Of a stretch of 10,926 nucleotides of DNA, positions 1 through 7,415 are shown piece by piece; the first letter of the stretch is position 1; each line of letters begins with the position of its first letter. The translations under genes were made by a program, and so were the position numbers. The DNA lies in contig JAJZHU010000057.1 of the NCBI GenBank assembly GCA_021798375.1, positions 1 to 10,926 on the forward strand, read 5' to 3'. Below the pieces are notes generated by a model. The model was not told the DNA's origin. It saw only the letters and a program-made list of their open reading frames with translations, and ran no database searches. Origin of the DNA: Pseudomonadota bacterium (GTDB lineage: Bacteria; Pseudomonadota; Alphaproteobacteria; Acetobacterales; Acetobacteraceae).

Positions 1-25
1 ACTCTACAGCCTCACCGGAACCATC

Positions 26-1135
26 ATGCGCGTTGCCCTGTTCTTGACCCTCCTTCTCGCGACGTTCCCCCTCGCCGCCCAGGCCCAATTTGGCGGCGGC
101 CCCGTGCCGGTGGTGGTGGCAAAGGTTGGCGAACGCGCCGTGGCCGATACATCCGATTATATCGGCCGTATCGAAGCCGAAAACAAAGTCGCCATCGTGG
201 CGCGGGTCACCGGCAGCCTCGAGCAACGCCTGTTCACCGAAGGCTCGGAAGTCAAACAGGGCGACTTGCTCTACCAACTGGAAAAAGCCCCCTACGTCGC
301 CGATCTGGAATCCAAACAAGCCGCCGTGGCGCAGTATCGCGCACAGCTCGGCAATGCCAAACTCACCCTGGGCCGCGCGCAATCGCTGCTTTCCAGCCCC
401 GCCGGCGCGCAATCCGTGGTGGATACCGCCAGCGCCGGAAAACTATCCATCGCCGCCCAGATGGAAGGCGCACAGGCCGACGCCGACTCGGCGCAAATCA
501 ATCTCGACTATACCACCATCCGCGCCCCGATCAGCGGCCGCATCGGTCGCACCGCCATCACGCCGGGCAACATCGTCGGCCCCAATTCGGGCACCCTCAC
601 CACCATCGTCAGCCAGGACCCGATGTATCTGACCTTCTCGGTGCCGGTGCGAGTGGCCGGATCGATCGATTTCAGCAATCCGCCAGTAATCTCGATCCTG
701 TTGCCCAACGGGGTCAATTACAACCAAACCGCCAAACTCGATTTCAGCGATGTATCGGTTACTCCCAACACCGATACCATTCTGCTGCGCGCCGAAATCG
801 CCAACCCCGCCAACGCGCACGGCGTGCGCCCCCTGGTCGATGGCGAATTCGTTTCCATCACGCTTAAAATGCCCGGCGCCGCCACCATGCTTGCCGTCCC
901 GCGCGTGGCACTGCTGCAAGACCAGCAAGGCAGCTACGTCTTTGTGGTTGACAGCAAAAACATCGCGCATCAACGCTACGTTCAACTGGGTCACACCGAT
1001 CAAGTCTGGGCCGCCGTCACCAGCGGTCTGACCAACGGCGACCAGATCGTCACCCAAGGCATCCAAAAACTCAGCGACGGCGCGCAGGTCGCCCCATCCC
1101 CGGCCGCCGCCACGGCCGCCGCGGGACAGGAATAA
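26..1135 (+). CDS. RND efflux periplasmic adaptor (MexA/AcrA-like membrane fusion protein)
   Basis: Periplasmic adaptor that links an inner-membrane RND pump to an outer-membrane channel. The 369-residue protein begins with a Sec-type signal peptide (hydrophobic core at residues 3-18, likely cleavage after A20 in AQA-QF). There is no cysteine for lipid attachment, unlike lipoprotein AcrA and MexA. The order is typical of the family: first half of the lipoyl-like domain at about 45-85 (GSEVKQGDLLYQLE), an alpha-helical hairpin at about 90-160 rich in Ala and Gln, second lipoyl half at about 165-195 (IRAPISGRIGR), then beta-barrel and membrane-proximal domains. The start is supported by GGAA at 17-20, just upstream of the ATG. 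The pump gene follows after 3 bases, so the two form one operon whose promoter lies left of the window. The family is clear; the substrate cannot be read from sequence. Confidence 0.93.
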   Translation: MRVALFLTLLLATFPLAAQAQFGGGPVPVVVAKVGERAVADTSDYIGRIEAENKVAIVARVTGSLEQRLFTEGSEVKQGDLLYQLEKAPYVADLESKQAAVAQYRAQLGNAKLTLGRAQSLLSSPAGAQSVVDTASAGKLSIAAQMEGAQADADSAQINLDYTTIRAPISGRIGRTAITPGNIVGPNSGTLTTIVSQDPMYLTFSVPVRVAGSIDFSNPPVISILLPNGVNYNQTAKLDFSDVSVTPNTDTILLRAEIANPANAHGVRPLVDGEFVSITLKMPGAATMLAVPRVALLQDQQGSYVFVVDSKNIAHQRYVQLGHTDQVWAAVTSGLTNGDQIVTQGIQKLSDGAQVAPSPAAATAAAGQE

Positions 1136-1138
1136 GCC

Positions 1139-4100
1139 ATGATCTCGCGCGTTTTCATCGACCGCCCCCGCTTGGCAGTGGTGCTGGCGATCCTCACCAC
1201 GCTGGGCGGGCTGATCTCGCTGTTCAACCTGCCCTTGGCGCAATTGCCCGATGTAGTGCCGCCGCAGGTCATGGTCACCACCCATTACCCCGGCGCATCG
1301 GCCGCGGTGGTGGAAAGCACCGTCGCCCAACCGCTCGAAGCCGCCCTGGTGGGGATCGACAAAACGCTGTTCATGTCAAGCAACAGCGGCAACGACGGTT
1401 CCTATTCGCTGTCGATCAGCTTTGCCTCGGGATCGAACGCCGACATCGACACGGTGAACGTCAACAACCGCGTGCAACAAGTCCTGAGCAAGCTCCCCTC
1501 CGATGTACAACGCCAAGGCATCACGGTACAAAAAAGCTCATCCTCGACGCTGTCGTATCTATCTTTCACCAGCACCAAACCATCGATGACGCCGCTGTTC
1601 ATCAGCAACTACATCACCCTCAACATCTACGATGAATTGTCGCGCGTTCCGGGCGTGGGATCGATCACGTTCTATGGCCAACAAAATTACTCGATGCGGG
1701 TGTGGTTCGACAGCGCCCATCTGACCGCGCTCAACCTGACCCAGGCCGATGTGATCAAGGCGATCGGCGACGCCAATATCCAGGCCCCGGTCGGACGGAT
1801 CGGCGCCCAGCCGCAAAGCAATTCCGTCCTGTTCCAATACAACGTGCAATCCCAGGGCCGCCTTTCCACCCCCGCCGAATTCGGCAATATCGTGGTGCGG
1901 GCCAACCCCGATGGCAGTTTGCTGCATTTGCGCGATGTGGCGCGGGTGGAACTGGGATCACAAGACTCCGACACAAATTTGCTGGTCGATGGCAAAGGTT
2001 CGATGGGGCTGTCCGTTTCGCTCGCCCCCGGCGCCAACGCCGTGTCCACCTCCAACGCCGTCAACAAACGGCTGGGCGAACTCATCAAAAACATGCCGGA
2101 CGGACTCCATGCCCAGGTGGTGTGGGATTCGACATCCTTCATCAACGACACCATCCACGAAGTGATTTTCACGCTGCTGATGGCCTTTGGCCTGGTGGTA
2201 TTGGTGGTCTATCTGTTCTTGGGCAATCTGCGCGCCACCATCATCCCCACCGTCGTGGTGCCGGTCAGCCTGATCGGCACCTTCACCGTGATGCTGGCGA
2301 TCGGCTTCACACTCAACACCATCTCGTTGCTGGCGATGGTGCTGGCGATCGGCATCGTGGTCGATGACGCGATCGTGGTGGTGGAAAATGTCGAGCGCGT
2401 GATGGGCGAAAACCCCGATATGTCGCCCCACGACGCCACCGAAAAAGCCATGATACAGATCACCGGCCCGATCATCGCCATCACCCTGGTGCTGCTGTCG
2501 GTGTTCGTGCCGGTGGCCTTTATCCCCGGCGTTTCCGGGGCGATGTTCCGCCAATTCGCCGTCACGATTTCGGTGGCGATGCTATTTTCCGCGTTCAATG
2601 CCCTTACATTGTCACCCGCCCTGTGCGCCCTGGTGTTACGCCACCACGGCCGCCACCCGGGCGTGGTCGGCAATGTCATGGACGGCATCGAGCGCAGCCG
2701 CAATTTTTACAGCGCCGGCGTGCGCCGCCTGATGCGATTTTCCGCATTGTCCCTGGTATTGGTGGCCGCTTTGGGCGCCGGAATCTTCGGGCTTTCGCAC
2801 ATCACCCGCACCGGCTTTCTGCCCGACGAGGACCAGGGCGGGTTCGTCATCGAATATCAGATGCCGCAGAACACGTCGCTGCCGGGCACAACCGCCGTCG
2901 CCCGGCAATTGTCCGCTGAATTGAGCAAAATGCCGCAGGTTGGTCACGTCTTCGCGGTGATCGGCTTCAGCGTGTTCGACATGGCCTCCGAAAGCAATTC
3001 CGGCTTTATATTCGTCCGCCTAAAGCCATTCTCCGAGCGCACCAAAGCCGCCGACGATGTGCATAATCTGGTCGCCCAGGCCTTTGGCATGGTCAGCGGG
3101 CTTAAGAACGCCACCGCCATACCGTTCAACCTGCCCGCGATCATCGGACTGTCCCTCACCAGCGGGTTTCAATACCAACTTGAATCCTACAACGGCGCCT
3201 CGACCGACGATCTGGCGGCGATAATGCAGAATCTGGTGGTCAAGGCCAACAGCGACAAAGCACTTTCCCGTGTCTATTCCACCTTCACCGCCGTGACGCC
3301 TTCGATCCAGCTTTCGATCAACCGCGACAAGGCGGCCGCCCTCGGGCTTTCGATGGCCGATATTTTTTCCACCATGCAAACCACGCTGGGCGGAACATAT
3401 GTAAATGATTTCAATCTTCTGGGCCGCACCTGGCAGGTCAATCTGGAAGCCGAGGCGGCCGATCGCGCCGATATCAACGATCTGTGGAAAATCTATATCA
3501 AGAACAGCTATGGCACGATGGTGCCGCTGCGCTCGGTGGCCGAGGCGCATTACGTGCTGGGGCCGCAGGTGATCTCGCGTTACAACAACTATCGCTCGAT
3601 TTCGATCATCGGCTCGCCGCACCCTGGCTATTCTTCCGGCGATGCGATGCAGGCGATGACCGATATTTCCGTCAAATCCCTGCCTCCCGGCTATGGTTTT
3701 GAATGGACCGGCACCTCGTATCTCGAAAAACAAGCCGCCGGTCAGACCGGGCTGATCATGACGCTCGCGGTGCTGTGCGCCTATTTGTTCCTGGTCGGGC
3801 TGTATGAAAGCTGGACCATCCCGCTGCCGGTGCTGCTGTCTGTCACGGTGGCCGGGTTTGGCGCCTATATCGGCATCCTCATCGCCGGCCTCACGCTCGA
3901 TCTTTACGCCGAAATCGGCCTGGTGGTGCTGATCGCCCTGGCCGCCAAGAACGGCATCTTGATCGTGGAGTTCGCCAAGGAGCAGCGCGAAGCCGGGTTT
4001 TCGATCGTCGAGGCCGCCATCACCGGCGCGCACATGCGGTTCCGCGCCGTGATGATGACCTCATTGGCCTTTATCCTCGGCCTGTTGCCGCTGGTGTTCC

Positions 4101-4267
4101 CCTCCGGCGTGGCCAAAATTACCCGCCAGGACATCAGCACCCCGGTCTTCGCCGGCATGATCGCCGCCAGCAGCCTGGGAATTTTCCTGATCCCGCTGCT
4201 TTACGTCACCTTTCAACAAGGCCGTGAAACCGCCAAGGCATGGTTAAAGAAGAAATTCGGCGGGTGA
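1139..4267 (+). CDS. RND multidrug efflux permease, HAE1 family (AcrB/MexB-like)
   Basis: Inner-membrane proton-driven drug exporter that works as a trimer with the upstream adaptor. At 1042 residues it is full length (AcrB has 1049). It has the N-terminal membrane helix (about 10-28), the periplasmic porter segment with a PGAS motif at 51-54, a block of membrane helices at about 340-500, a second periplasmic loop, and a second block at about 870-1030. The proton-relay aspartates are present in IGIVVDDAIVVVENVER (D409 and D410), as is the partner lysine in AAKNGILIVEFAKE (about K937), so the pump should be active. AGGA at 1128-1131, inside the end of the adaptor gene, sits 7 bases before the ATG and indicates coupled translation. 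No outer-membrane factor gene follows; the next gene is convergent. HAE1 members export hydrophobic and amphiphilic compounds, but the exact substrates are unknown. Confidence 0.95.
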   Translation: MISRVFIDRPRLAVVLAILTTLGGLISLFNLPLAQLPDVVPPQVMVTTHYPGASAAVVESTVAQPLEAALVGIDKTLFMSSNSGNDGSYSLSISFASGSNADIDTVNVNNRVQQVLSKLPSDVQRQGITVQKSSSSTLSYLSFTSTKPSMTPLFISNYITLNIYDELSRVPGVGSITFYGQQNYSMRVWFDSAHLTALNLTQADVIKAIGDANIQAPVGRIGAQPQSNSVLFQYNVQSQGRLSTPAEFGNIVVRANPDGSLLHLRDVARVELGSQDSDTNLLVDGKGSMGLSVSLAPGANAVSTSNAVNKRLGELIKNMPDGLHAQVVWDSTSFINDTIHEVIFTLLMAFGLVVLVVYLFLGNLRATIIPTVVVPVSLIGTFTVMLAIGFTLNTISLLAMVLAIGIVVDDAIVVVENVERVMGENPDMSPHDATEKAMIQITGPIIAITLVLLSVFVPVAFIPGVSGAMFRQFAVTISVAMLFSAFNALTLSPALCALVLRHHGRHPGVVGNVMDGIERSRNFYSAGVRRLMRFSALSLVLVAALGAGIFGLSHITRTGFLPDEDQGGFVIEYQMPQNTSLPGTTAVARQLSAELSKMPQVGHVFAVIGFSVFDMASESNSGFIFVRLKPFSERTKAADDVHNLVAQAFGMVSGLKNATAIPFNLPAIIGLSLTSGFQYQLESYNGASTDDLAAIMQNLVVKANSDKALSRVYSTFTAVTPSIQLSINRDKAAALGLSMADIFSTMQTTLGGTYVNDFNLLGRTWQVNLEAEAADRADINDLWKIYIKNSYGTMVPLRSVAEAHYVLGPQVISRYNNYRSISIIGSPHPGYSSGDAMQAMTDISVKSLPPGYGFEWTGTSYLEKQAAGQTGLIMTLAVLCAYLFLVGLYESWTIPLPVLLSVTVAGFGAYIGILIAGLTLDLYAEIGLVVLIALAAKNGILIVEFAKEQREAGFSIVEAAITGAHMRFRAVMMTSLAFILGLLPLVFPSGVAKITRQDISTPVFAGMIAASSLGIFLIPLLYVTFQQGRETAKAWLKKKFGG

Positions 4268-4276
4268 GACCTCACC
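4263..4276. repeat. Short palindrome spanning the convergent stop codons
   Basis: GGTGAG, two bases, then CTCACC form a perfect 6-base inverted repeat. The left arm contains the TGA of the RND pump and the right arm the TGA of the MFS gene on the other strand. No T-run follows on either strand, so it is not a good intrinsic terminator. It may simply reflect the two genes ending with the same bases. Confidence 0.5.
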
Positions 4277-5486
4277 TCGCCACCACACGCCTCACCCGCA
4301 ACCGCACCATTTGCGCCACCACCAAAACCATGCTGCCGCCCAGCAACATGCCGGTGATCGGACGAACCGTGCCATCGGCCACGATCCCGCTCAACCAACC
4401 GCACAGCGCCGCCGCCAGAAAATTCACCGTGCCCGCCAAGGCCGAGGCGCTACCCGCGCTCCGCGCATGACGGCTCAAGGCCGAAATCATCGCATTCGGC
4501 ATGATCAGCCCCAATGACATCGTGTTGGCCATGACCATGCCGATAAACACCGGCAGCGGCAGCACCCACAGCCGCGCCCCCACAAACGCCAGCGACGATG
4601 CCACAAGCGTGCCCACCACCGCCCCGCCGATCACCCGATCGGTGCCGAACACCGCCAGCAAACGCGGATTCAACTGCGCCGACAAAATATAGGGAATCGA
4701 CGCACAAGTCAGCAACACGCCCATGCGCGCGGTGGAGATATGATAGGCGGTGACCATCACCGGCGATCCGGACACAAAGGAAAAAATCGCAAACAACGCG
4801 GCACTGCTCATGAAGGTATGGGATGCGAAATGCGGCTCGCGCAGGATGCCCCAATAGCGTTGCAATGCCGCCCCGACATGAATCGCATGACGCTTCCGCG
4901 GCGGTAACGTCTCGGGCAGAAAGAAATAAACCAGAGCCGAACTGACCAGCCCATAAAACACGCAAAAACCAAACAACCAGCGCCAACTGATGAAGGTCAG
5001 CAAAAAGCCGCCCACCGCCGGGGCCAACAGCGGCGCCACCCCGGTCACCAAAGCCAGTTGCGCCATGATCCTGGCCGCGGCGTGCCCGTCGGCGTGATCG
5101 CGCACCACCGCACGGGGAACCACCGAACTGGCGGCACCGCCGATAGCCGACAGAAAGCGGCCAAGCGCCAGGGCTCCCATGCCCGGCGCCAACGCGCAGC
5201 CCAGCGAGGCCAGGCTATAAATCAGTGTGCCCGCCAGCAAGGGCGTGCGCCGCCCCAACCAATCGGTGGCGGCACCTTGCAGCATCTGACCGACGGCAAA
5301 GCCAAAAAACCAGGTCGCCAGAGTAATTTGCGCCGCCCCATGGGGCAGCCCGAAGCCAACTTCGATCTTGTGGAACGCCGGCAAATACAAATCGGTGGAA
5401 ATCGGCCCCACGGCGGTCAGGGTGCCAAGCATGTAAGGCAAGTAACGCGGAATTTTCATGCGCGGGACCATAGTGGAACCCCGCAT
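4272..5486 (-). CDS. Bcr/CflA-type MFS multidrug exporter
   Basis: Twelve-helix drug:proton antiporter of the major facilitator superfamily, in the inner membrane. The longest reading is 404 residues. Family hallmarks, counted from that start: STDLYLPAF at 30-38 in helix 1, the motif A loop GAATDWLGRR at 71-80 between helices 2 and 3, RAVVRD at 125-130, and the antiporter motif C-like segment GVAPLLAPAVGG at 149-160. Three in-frame ATG codons compete, at 5486, 5471 and 5459 (first bases on the minus strand). None has a strong ribosome binding site. The start at 5459 (MKIPRYLP) best fits the short N-terminus usual for the family, so the true gene may be 27 bases shorter. It converges on the RND pump with a 4-base gap and lies about 100 bases downstream of the monooxygenase in the same direction. 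Members export chloramphenicol, bicyclomycin, sulfonamides or polyamines; the substrate here is unknown. Confidence 0.88.
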   Translation of the reverse strand: MRGSTMVPRMKIPRYLPYMLGTLTAVGPISTDLYLPAFHKIEVGFGLPHGAAQITLATWFFGFAVGQMLQGAATDWLGRRTPLLAGTLIYSLASLGCALAPGMGALALGRFLSAIGGAASSVVPRAVVRDHADGHAAARIMAQLALVTGVAPLLAPAVGGFLLTFISWRWLFGFCVFYGLVSSALVYFFLPETLPPRKRHAIHVGAALQRYWGILREPHFASHTFMSSAALFAIFSFVSGSPVMVTAYHISTARMGVLLTCASIPYILSAQLNPRLLAVFGTDRVIGGAVVGTLVASSLAFVGARLWVLPLPVFIGMVMANTMSLGLIMPNAMISALSRHARSAGSASALAGTVNFLAAALCGWLSGIVADGTVRPITGMLLGGSMVLVVAQMVRLRVRRVVAR

Positions 5487-5588
5487 GGATTGTGAGGTTC
5501 CAAAAATAATATGAAGAAATATTTAAACGGCCTCTTTTTGACCCAAGACGCCAAGTTTTTTGTCAATTGGCGATCACAGCGCCGCCCA
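5487..5588. other. AT-rich gap between monooxygenase and MFS genes
   Basis: This gap is clearly richer in A and T than its surroundings. On the minus strand it holds a perfect TTGACA (5566 down to 5561) without a matching -10 box at 16-18 bases, and a TATTAT (5511 down to 5506) without a good -35. A CGCCAA/TTGGCG inverted repeat (5549-5554 and 5567-5572) has a 12-base loop and no following U-tract on the minus strand, so it is not a convincing terminator. The MFS promoter may lie here, or the MFS gene may be read through from the monooxygenase. Confidence 0.35.
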
Positions 5589-6845
5589 TTATTTCGCCAT
5601 CGCCTCGCGCATGAAGCGCTTTTTCAAACCCGGCAGCCGGTGCACCGACGCGATACCAACATCGCGCGCCAGGCGCAACAATGGATTATTGGACGAAAAC
5701 AGGCGGTCCAACAGATCCGTCGCCAGCAGCATCTTCAAATTATCCGGCCGCCGCCGGCTTTCATAGGCCGCCAGCAACGCAACATCGCCAAGATCGCCGC
5801 CCGCCCGATGGGCGTCTGTCAATAATTCGACCAGGCTTTCCACATCGCGGAACCCCACATTCAACCCCTGCCCGGCGATCGGATGCATCCCATGCGCGGC
5901 ATCGGCGATCAACGCCAAACGACGATCGACATAACGCGAGGCATGTTGCAGCGTCAGCGGATAAGACCATTTCGGCCCCACCAGCCGGATCGCCCCCAGA
6001 TGCGGGCCCAAACGCCGCAGCGCCTCGCGGATGAAAACTTCGTCGGGCAGCGCCATCAAACGCGCGGCAAAGGACGTGCGCTCGGTCCACACCAGGGCGG
6101 AAAGATGCGGTGCGAGTTCGGTGCCGTGCATCGGCAACTGGGCAAACGGGCCGCCGGGCAGAAAATGTTCCAACGCCACATTATTGTGCGGTTTTTCATG
6201 CGCCACGGCGCAAACGATGCCGCTCTGCCCATAAGGCAGCGTCACCAACCCGATGCCGGCCTGTTCGCGCAATTTCGACCGGCGACCGTCAGCCCCCACC
6301 GCCAACGAAGCGCGCAAGCAGGGACCGCCTATAATTTGGGCTTTTATCGCGTCGTCATTGAACGCGATCTCTGCTTCGACGGGGGCAAATAGCTGTAAAT
6401 TAGGCAATTGCGCGATGCGCCGGTTGATGGCGATGCGCAATGCACGCGCCTCGACCATCCAGCCAAACGATCCCTGCCCGGCTTCCTTTTGGTCGAAATG
6501 CAAAAACAACGGCGAGGCCCGCCGCCCCACCTTGCCATCCGAGATGCGAATTTCATCGATCGGCCCCACCGGCCAGGGCAGCAATTGCCAAATCCCGGCC
6601 CGTTCCAGCAACACGCGCGCCCCGGCGGCAATGGCGTAGGCACGCCCATCGAACGCGGGCGCTTCCATCGACCCCAGATCCATCCGGTCCAACATCGCCA
6701 CGCGAATGCCCGCACCGGCCAGACAACAAGCCAAAGTGGCGCCCGCCGGACCCGCGCCCTGAATCACCACATCGACATCGATCACATCTCGATCGGAAAG
6801 AGCCGGGAGACCGGAGGGATTCAAATTCTGATCGTTCATCGGCAC
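5589..6845 (-). CDS. UbiH/UbiF/COQ6-family FAD-dependent monooxygenase (ubiquinone biosynthesis type)
   Basis: Flavoprotein hydroxylase, 418 residues, of the family that adds hydroxyl groups to the aromatic ring of ubiquinone precursors. The FAD-binding Rossmann motif GAGPAG is at 30-35, with an acidic residue ending the second strand (D53). The second FAD/NADH motif GADGRRS is at 185-191, and the C-terminal flavin motif ADAAHGMHP is at 315-323 (Ala replaces the usual Gly). HPIAGQGLNVGFRD at 322-335 matches the published UbiH/COQ6 family signature. The longest reading starts at GTG (first base 6845), with GGGA 8 bases upstream; an ATG two codons later (6839) is the alternative. It is divergent from glnK1. 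Which ring position it modifies (UbiH, UbiF, UbiI or the broader-range UbiL type of alphaproteobacteria) cannot be decided from sequence alone, so no symbol is given. Confidence 0.88.
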   Translation of the reverse strand: MPMNDQNLNPSGLPALSDRDVIDVDVVIQGAGPAGATLACCLAGAGIRVAMLDRMDLGSMEAPAFDGRAYAIAAGARVLLERAGIWQLLPWPVGPIDEIRISDGKVGRRASPLFLHFDQKEAGQGSFGWMVEARALRIAINRRIAQLPNLQLFAPVEAEIAFNDDAIKAQIIGGPCLRASLAVGADGRRSKLREQAGIGLVTLPYGQSGIVCAVAHEKPHNNVALEHFLPGGPFAQLPMHGTELAPHLSALVWTERTSFAARLMALPDEVFIREALRRLGPHLGAIRLVGPKWSYPLTLQHASRYVDRRLALIADAAHGMHPIAGQGLNVGFRDVESLVELLTDAHRAGGDLGDVALLAAYESRRRPDNLKMLLATDLLDRLFSSNNPLLRLARDVGIASVHRLPGLKKRFMREAMAK

Positions 6846-6866
6846 ATTGTTAATCCCAAGCAGGCG

Positions 6867-6882
6867 TCACCGGAAGCGGTGA
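6867..6882. repeat. Inverted repeat upstream of the sigma-54 promoter (possible activator site)
   Basis: TCACCG-GAAG-CGGTGA is a perfect 6-base inverted repeat centred about 125 bases before the predicted glnK1 transcription start, a usual distance for an NtrC enhancer. Its CACC and GGTG cores are 6 bases apart; the NtrC consensus has 5, plus flanking G and C that are absent here. It is therefore a weak match to NtrC and could bind another regulator or have no role. Confidence 0.35.
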
Positions 6883-6909
6883 AAATGCACATTTTTTAGT
6901 CATCACGCC

Positions 6910-6938
6910 ATAATAAACGCGGCAGAACGAAAAATCAC
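6910..6938 (-). promoter_or_regulatory. Possible sigma-70 promoter for the monooxygenase gene
   Basis: On the minus strand GTGATT (6938 down to 6933; 3 of 6 consensus bases) and TATTAT (6915 down to 6910; 5 of 6) are 17 bases apart. Transcription would begin near 6903, giving a leader of roughly 60 bases before the GTG. The -35 match is poor, so this is only a candidate. Confidence 0.3.
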
Positions 6939-6974
6939 GCCCGAAAACACCGGCTCAACGGGACTTCAACCCTC

Positions 6975-6990
6975 TGGCACGCTTCTTGAA
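6975..6990 (+). promoter_or_regulatory. Sigma-54 (RpoN) promoter of glnK1-amtB1
   Basis: TGGCACGCTTCTTGAA matches the sigma-54 consensus TGGCACG-N4-TTGCW at every defined position except one: A replaces the C of the -12 GC. The -24 GG (6976-6977) and the -12 G (6988) have the correct spacing. The predicted start is near 7001, 58 bases before the glnK1 ATG. Sigma-54 control by NtrC is the classical mode for glnK-amtB under nitrogen limitation, so position and identity agree. Confidence 0.82.
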
Positions 6991-7003
6991 TTAATCTTCA
7001 CAG

Positions 7004-7041
7004 ACCCCAAGGAGACATCCTTCCGGCCGGGGTTCTTTTTT
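7004..7041 (+). promoter_or_regulatory. Terminator-like hairpin in the glnK1 leader (possible attenuator)
   Basis: ACCCC (7004-7008) pairs with GGGGT (7029-7033), and inside it AAGGA (7009-7013) pairs with TCCTT (7018-7022) around a GACA loop, with CCGGCC bulged on the 3' side. Six T residues (7036-7041) follow closely, as in an intrinsic terminator. It lies downstream of the predicted sigma-54 start, within the leader, and ends just before the ribosome binding site. TCCTT could instead pair with the AAGGA of that site (7044-7048), so two exclusive structures can be drawn. The pairing is seen directly; a regulatory role is inferred. Confidence 0.55.
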
Positions 7042-7043
7042 AT

Positions 7044-7049
7044 AAGGAG
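7044..7049 (+). promoter_or_regulatory. Ribosome binding site of glnK1
   Basis: AAGGAG lies 9 bases before the ATG at 7059 and is the strongest Shine-Dalgarno match in the window. The same hexamer occurs at 7009-7014 in the leader hairpin, so the ribosome binding site and the hairpin arm compete for the same complementary TCCTT. Confidence 0.8.
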
Positions 7050-7058
7050 AAAGGTTCG

Positions 7059-7397
7059 ATGAAGCTGATCGTAGCCGTCATCAAACCCTTTAAACTCGAC
7101 GATGTTCGGGAAGCCCTCACGCCGCTAGGCATTCAGGGTCTCACCGTTACCGAGGTAAAGGGATTCGGTCGCCAGAAAGGCCAAACCGAGATCTATCGTG
7201 GCGCTGAATATCATGTGAGCTTCTTGCCGAAGGTAAAGATCGAAGTTGCCGTGCCTGCCAGCCTGGCGGATCAGACCGTCGAGGCCATCATGAAGGCAGC
7301 ACAAACCGGCAAAATCGGCGATGGCAAGATTTTCGTGCTCGATATCGAGCGTGCCGTCCGTATCCGCACCGGCGAACAAGACGCCGAAGCCCTTTAA
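7059..7397 (+). CDS. glnK: PII signal-transduction protein GlnK (module 1)
   Basis: Small trimeric PII protein, 112 residues, the usual family length. It binds ATP, ADP and 2-oxoglutarate and, when not uridylylated, plugs the ammonium channel AmtB. The T-loop is canonical: KGFGRQKGQTEIYRGAEY at 34-51 with Tyr51, the uridylylation site for GlnD, and a second tyrosine at 46. The nucleotide loop TGKIGDGKIFV at 83-93 and C-terminal RIRTGE at 101-106 are intact. Residues 28-31 read LTVT as in E. coli GlnK. The gene follows a sigma-54 promoter and a strong ribosome binding site, and amtB1 starts 18 bases after its stop. Linkage to amtB rather than glnA argues for GlnK (called GlnJ or GlnZ in some alphaproteobacteria) over GlnB. 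Confidence 0.96.
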   Translation: MKLIVAVIKPFKLDDVREALTPLGIQGLTVTEVKGFGRQKGQTEIYRGAEYHVSFLPKVKIEVAVPASLADQTVEAIMKAAQTGKIGDGKIFVLDIERAVRIRTGEQDAEAL

Positions 7398-7415
7398 TAG
7401 ATCGGTAGGACCCAG

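Noticed and set aside
443..1330. Long open frame of 295 codons on the minus strand over the RND adaptor and pump start
   Set aside because: It is antisense to two well-supported genes, has a low-complexity composition rich in Gly, Asp, Arg and His, and shows no family motif. Such frames are common opposite GC-rich genes.
3020..4033. Open frame of 337 codons on the minus strand inside the RND pump
   Set aside because: It lies wholly within conserved pump sequence, its composition is dominated by Gly, Arg, Asp and His, and no recognisable domain is present.
5549..5572. CGCCAA/TTGGCG inverted repeat as a terminator of the monooxygenase
   Set aside because: It has a 12-base loop, a short stem and no U-tract downstream on the minus strand.
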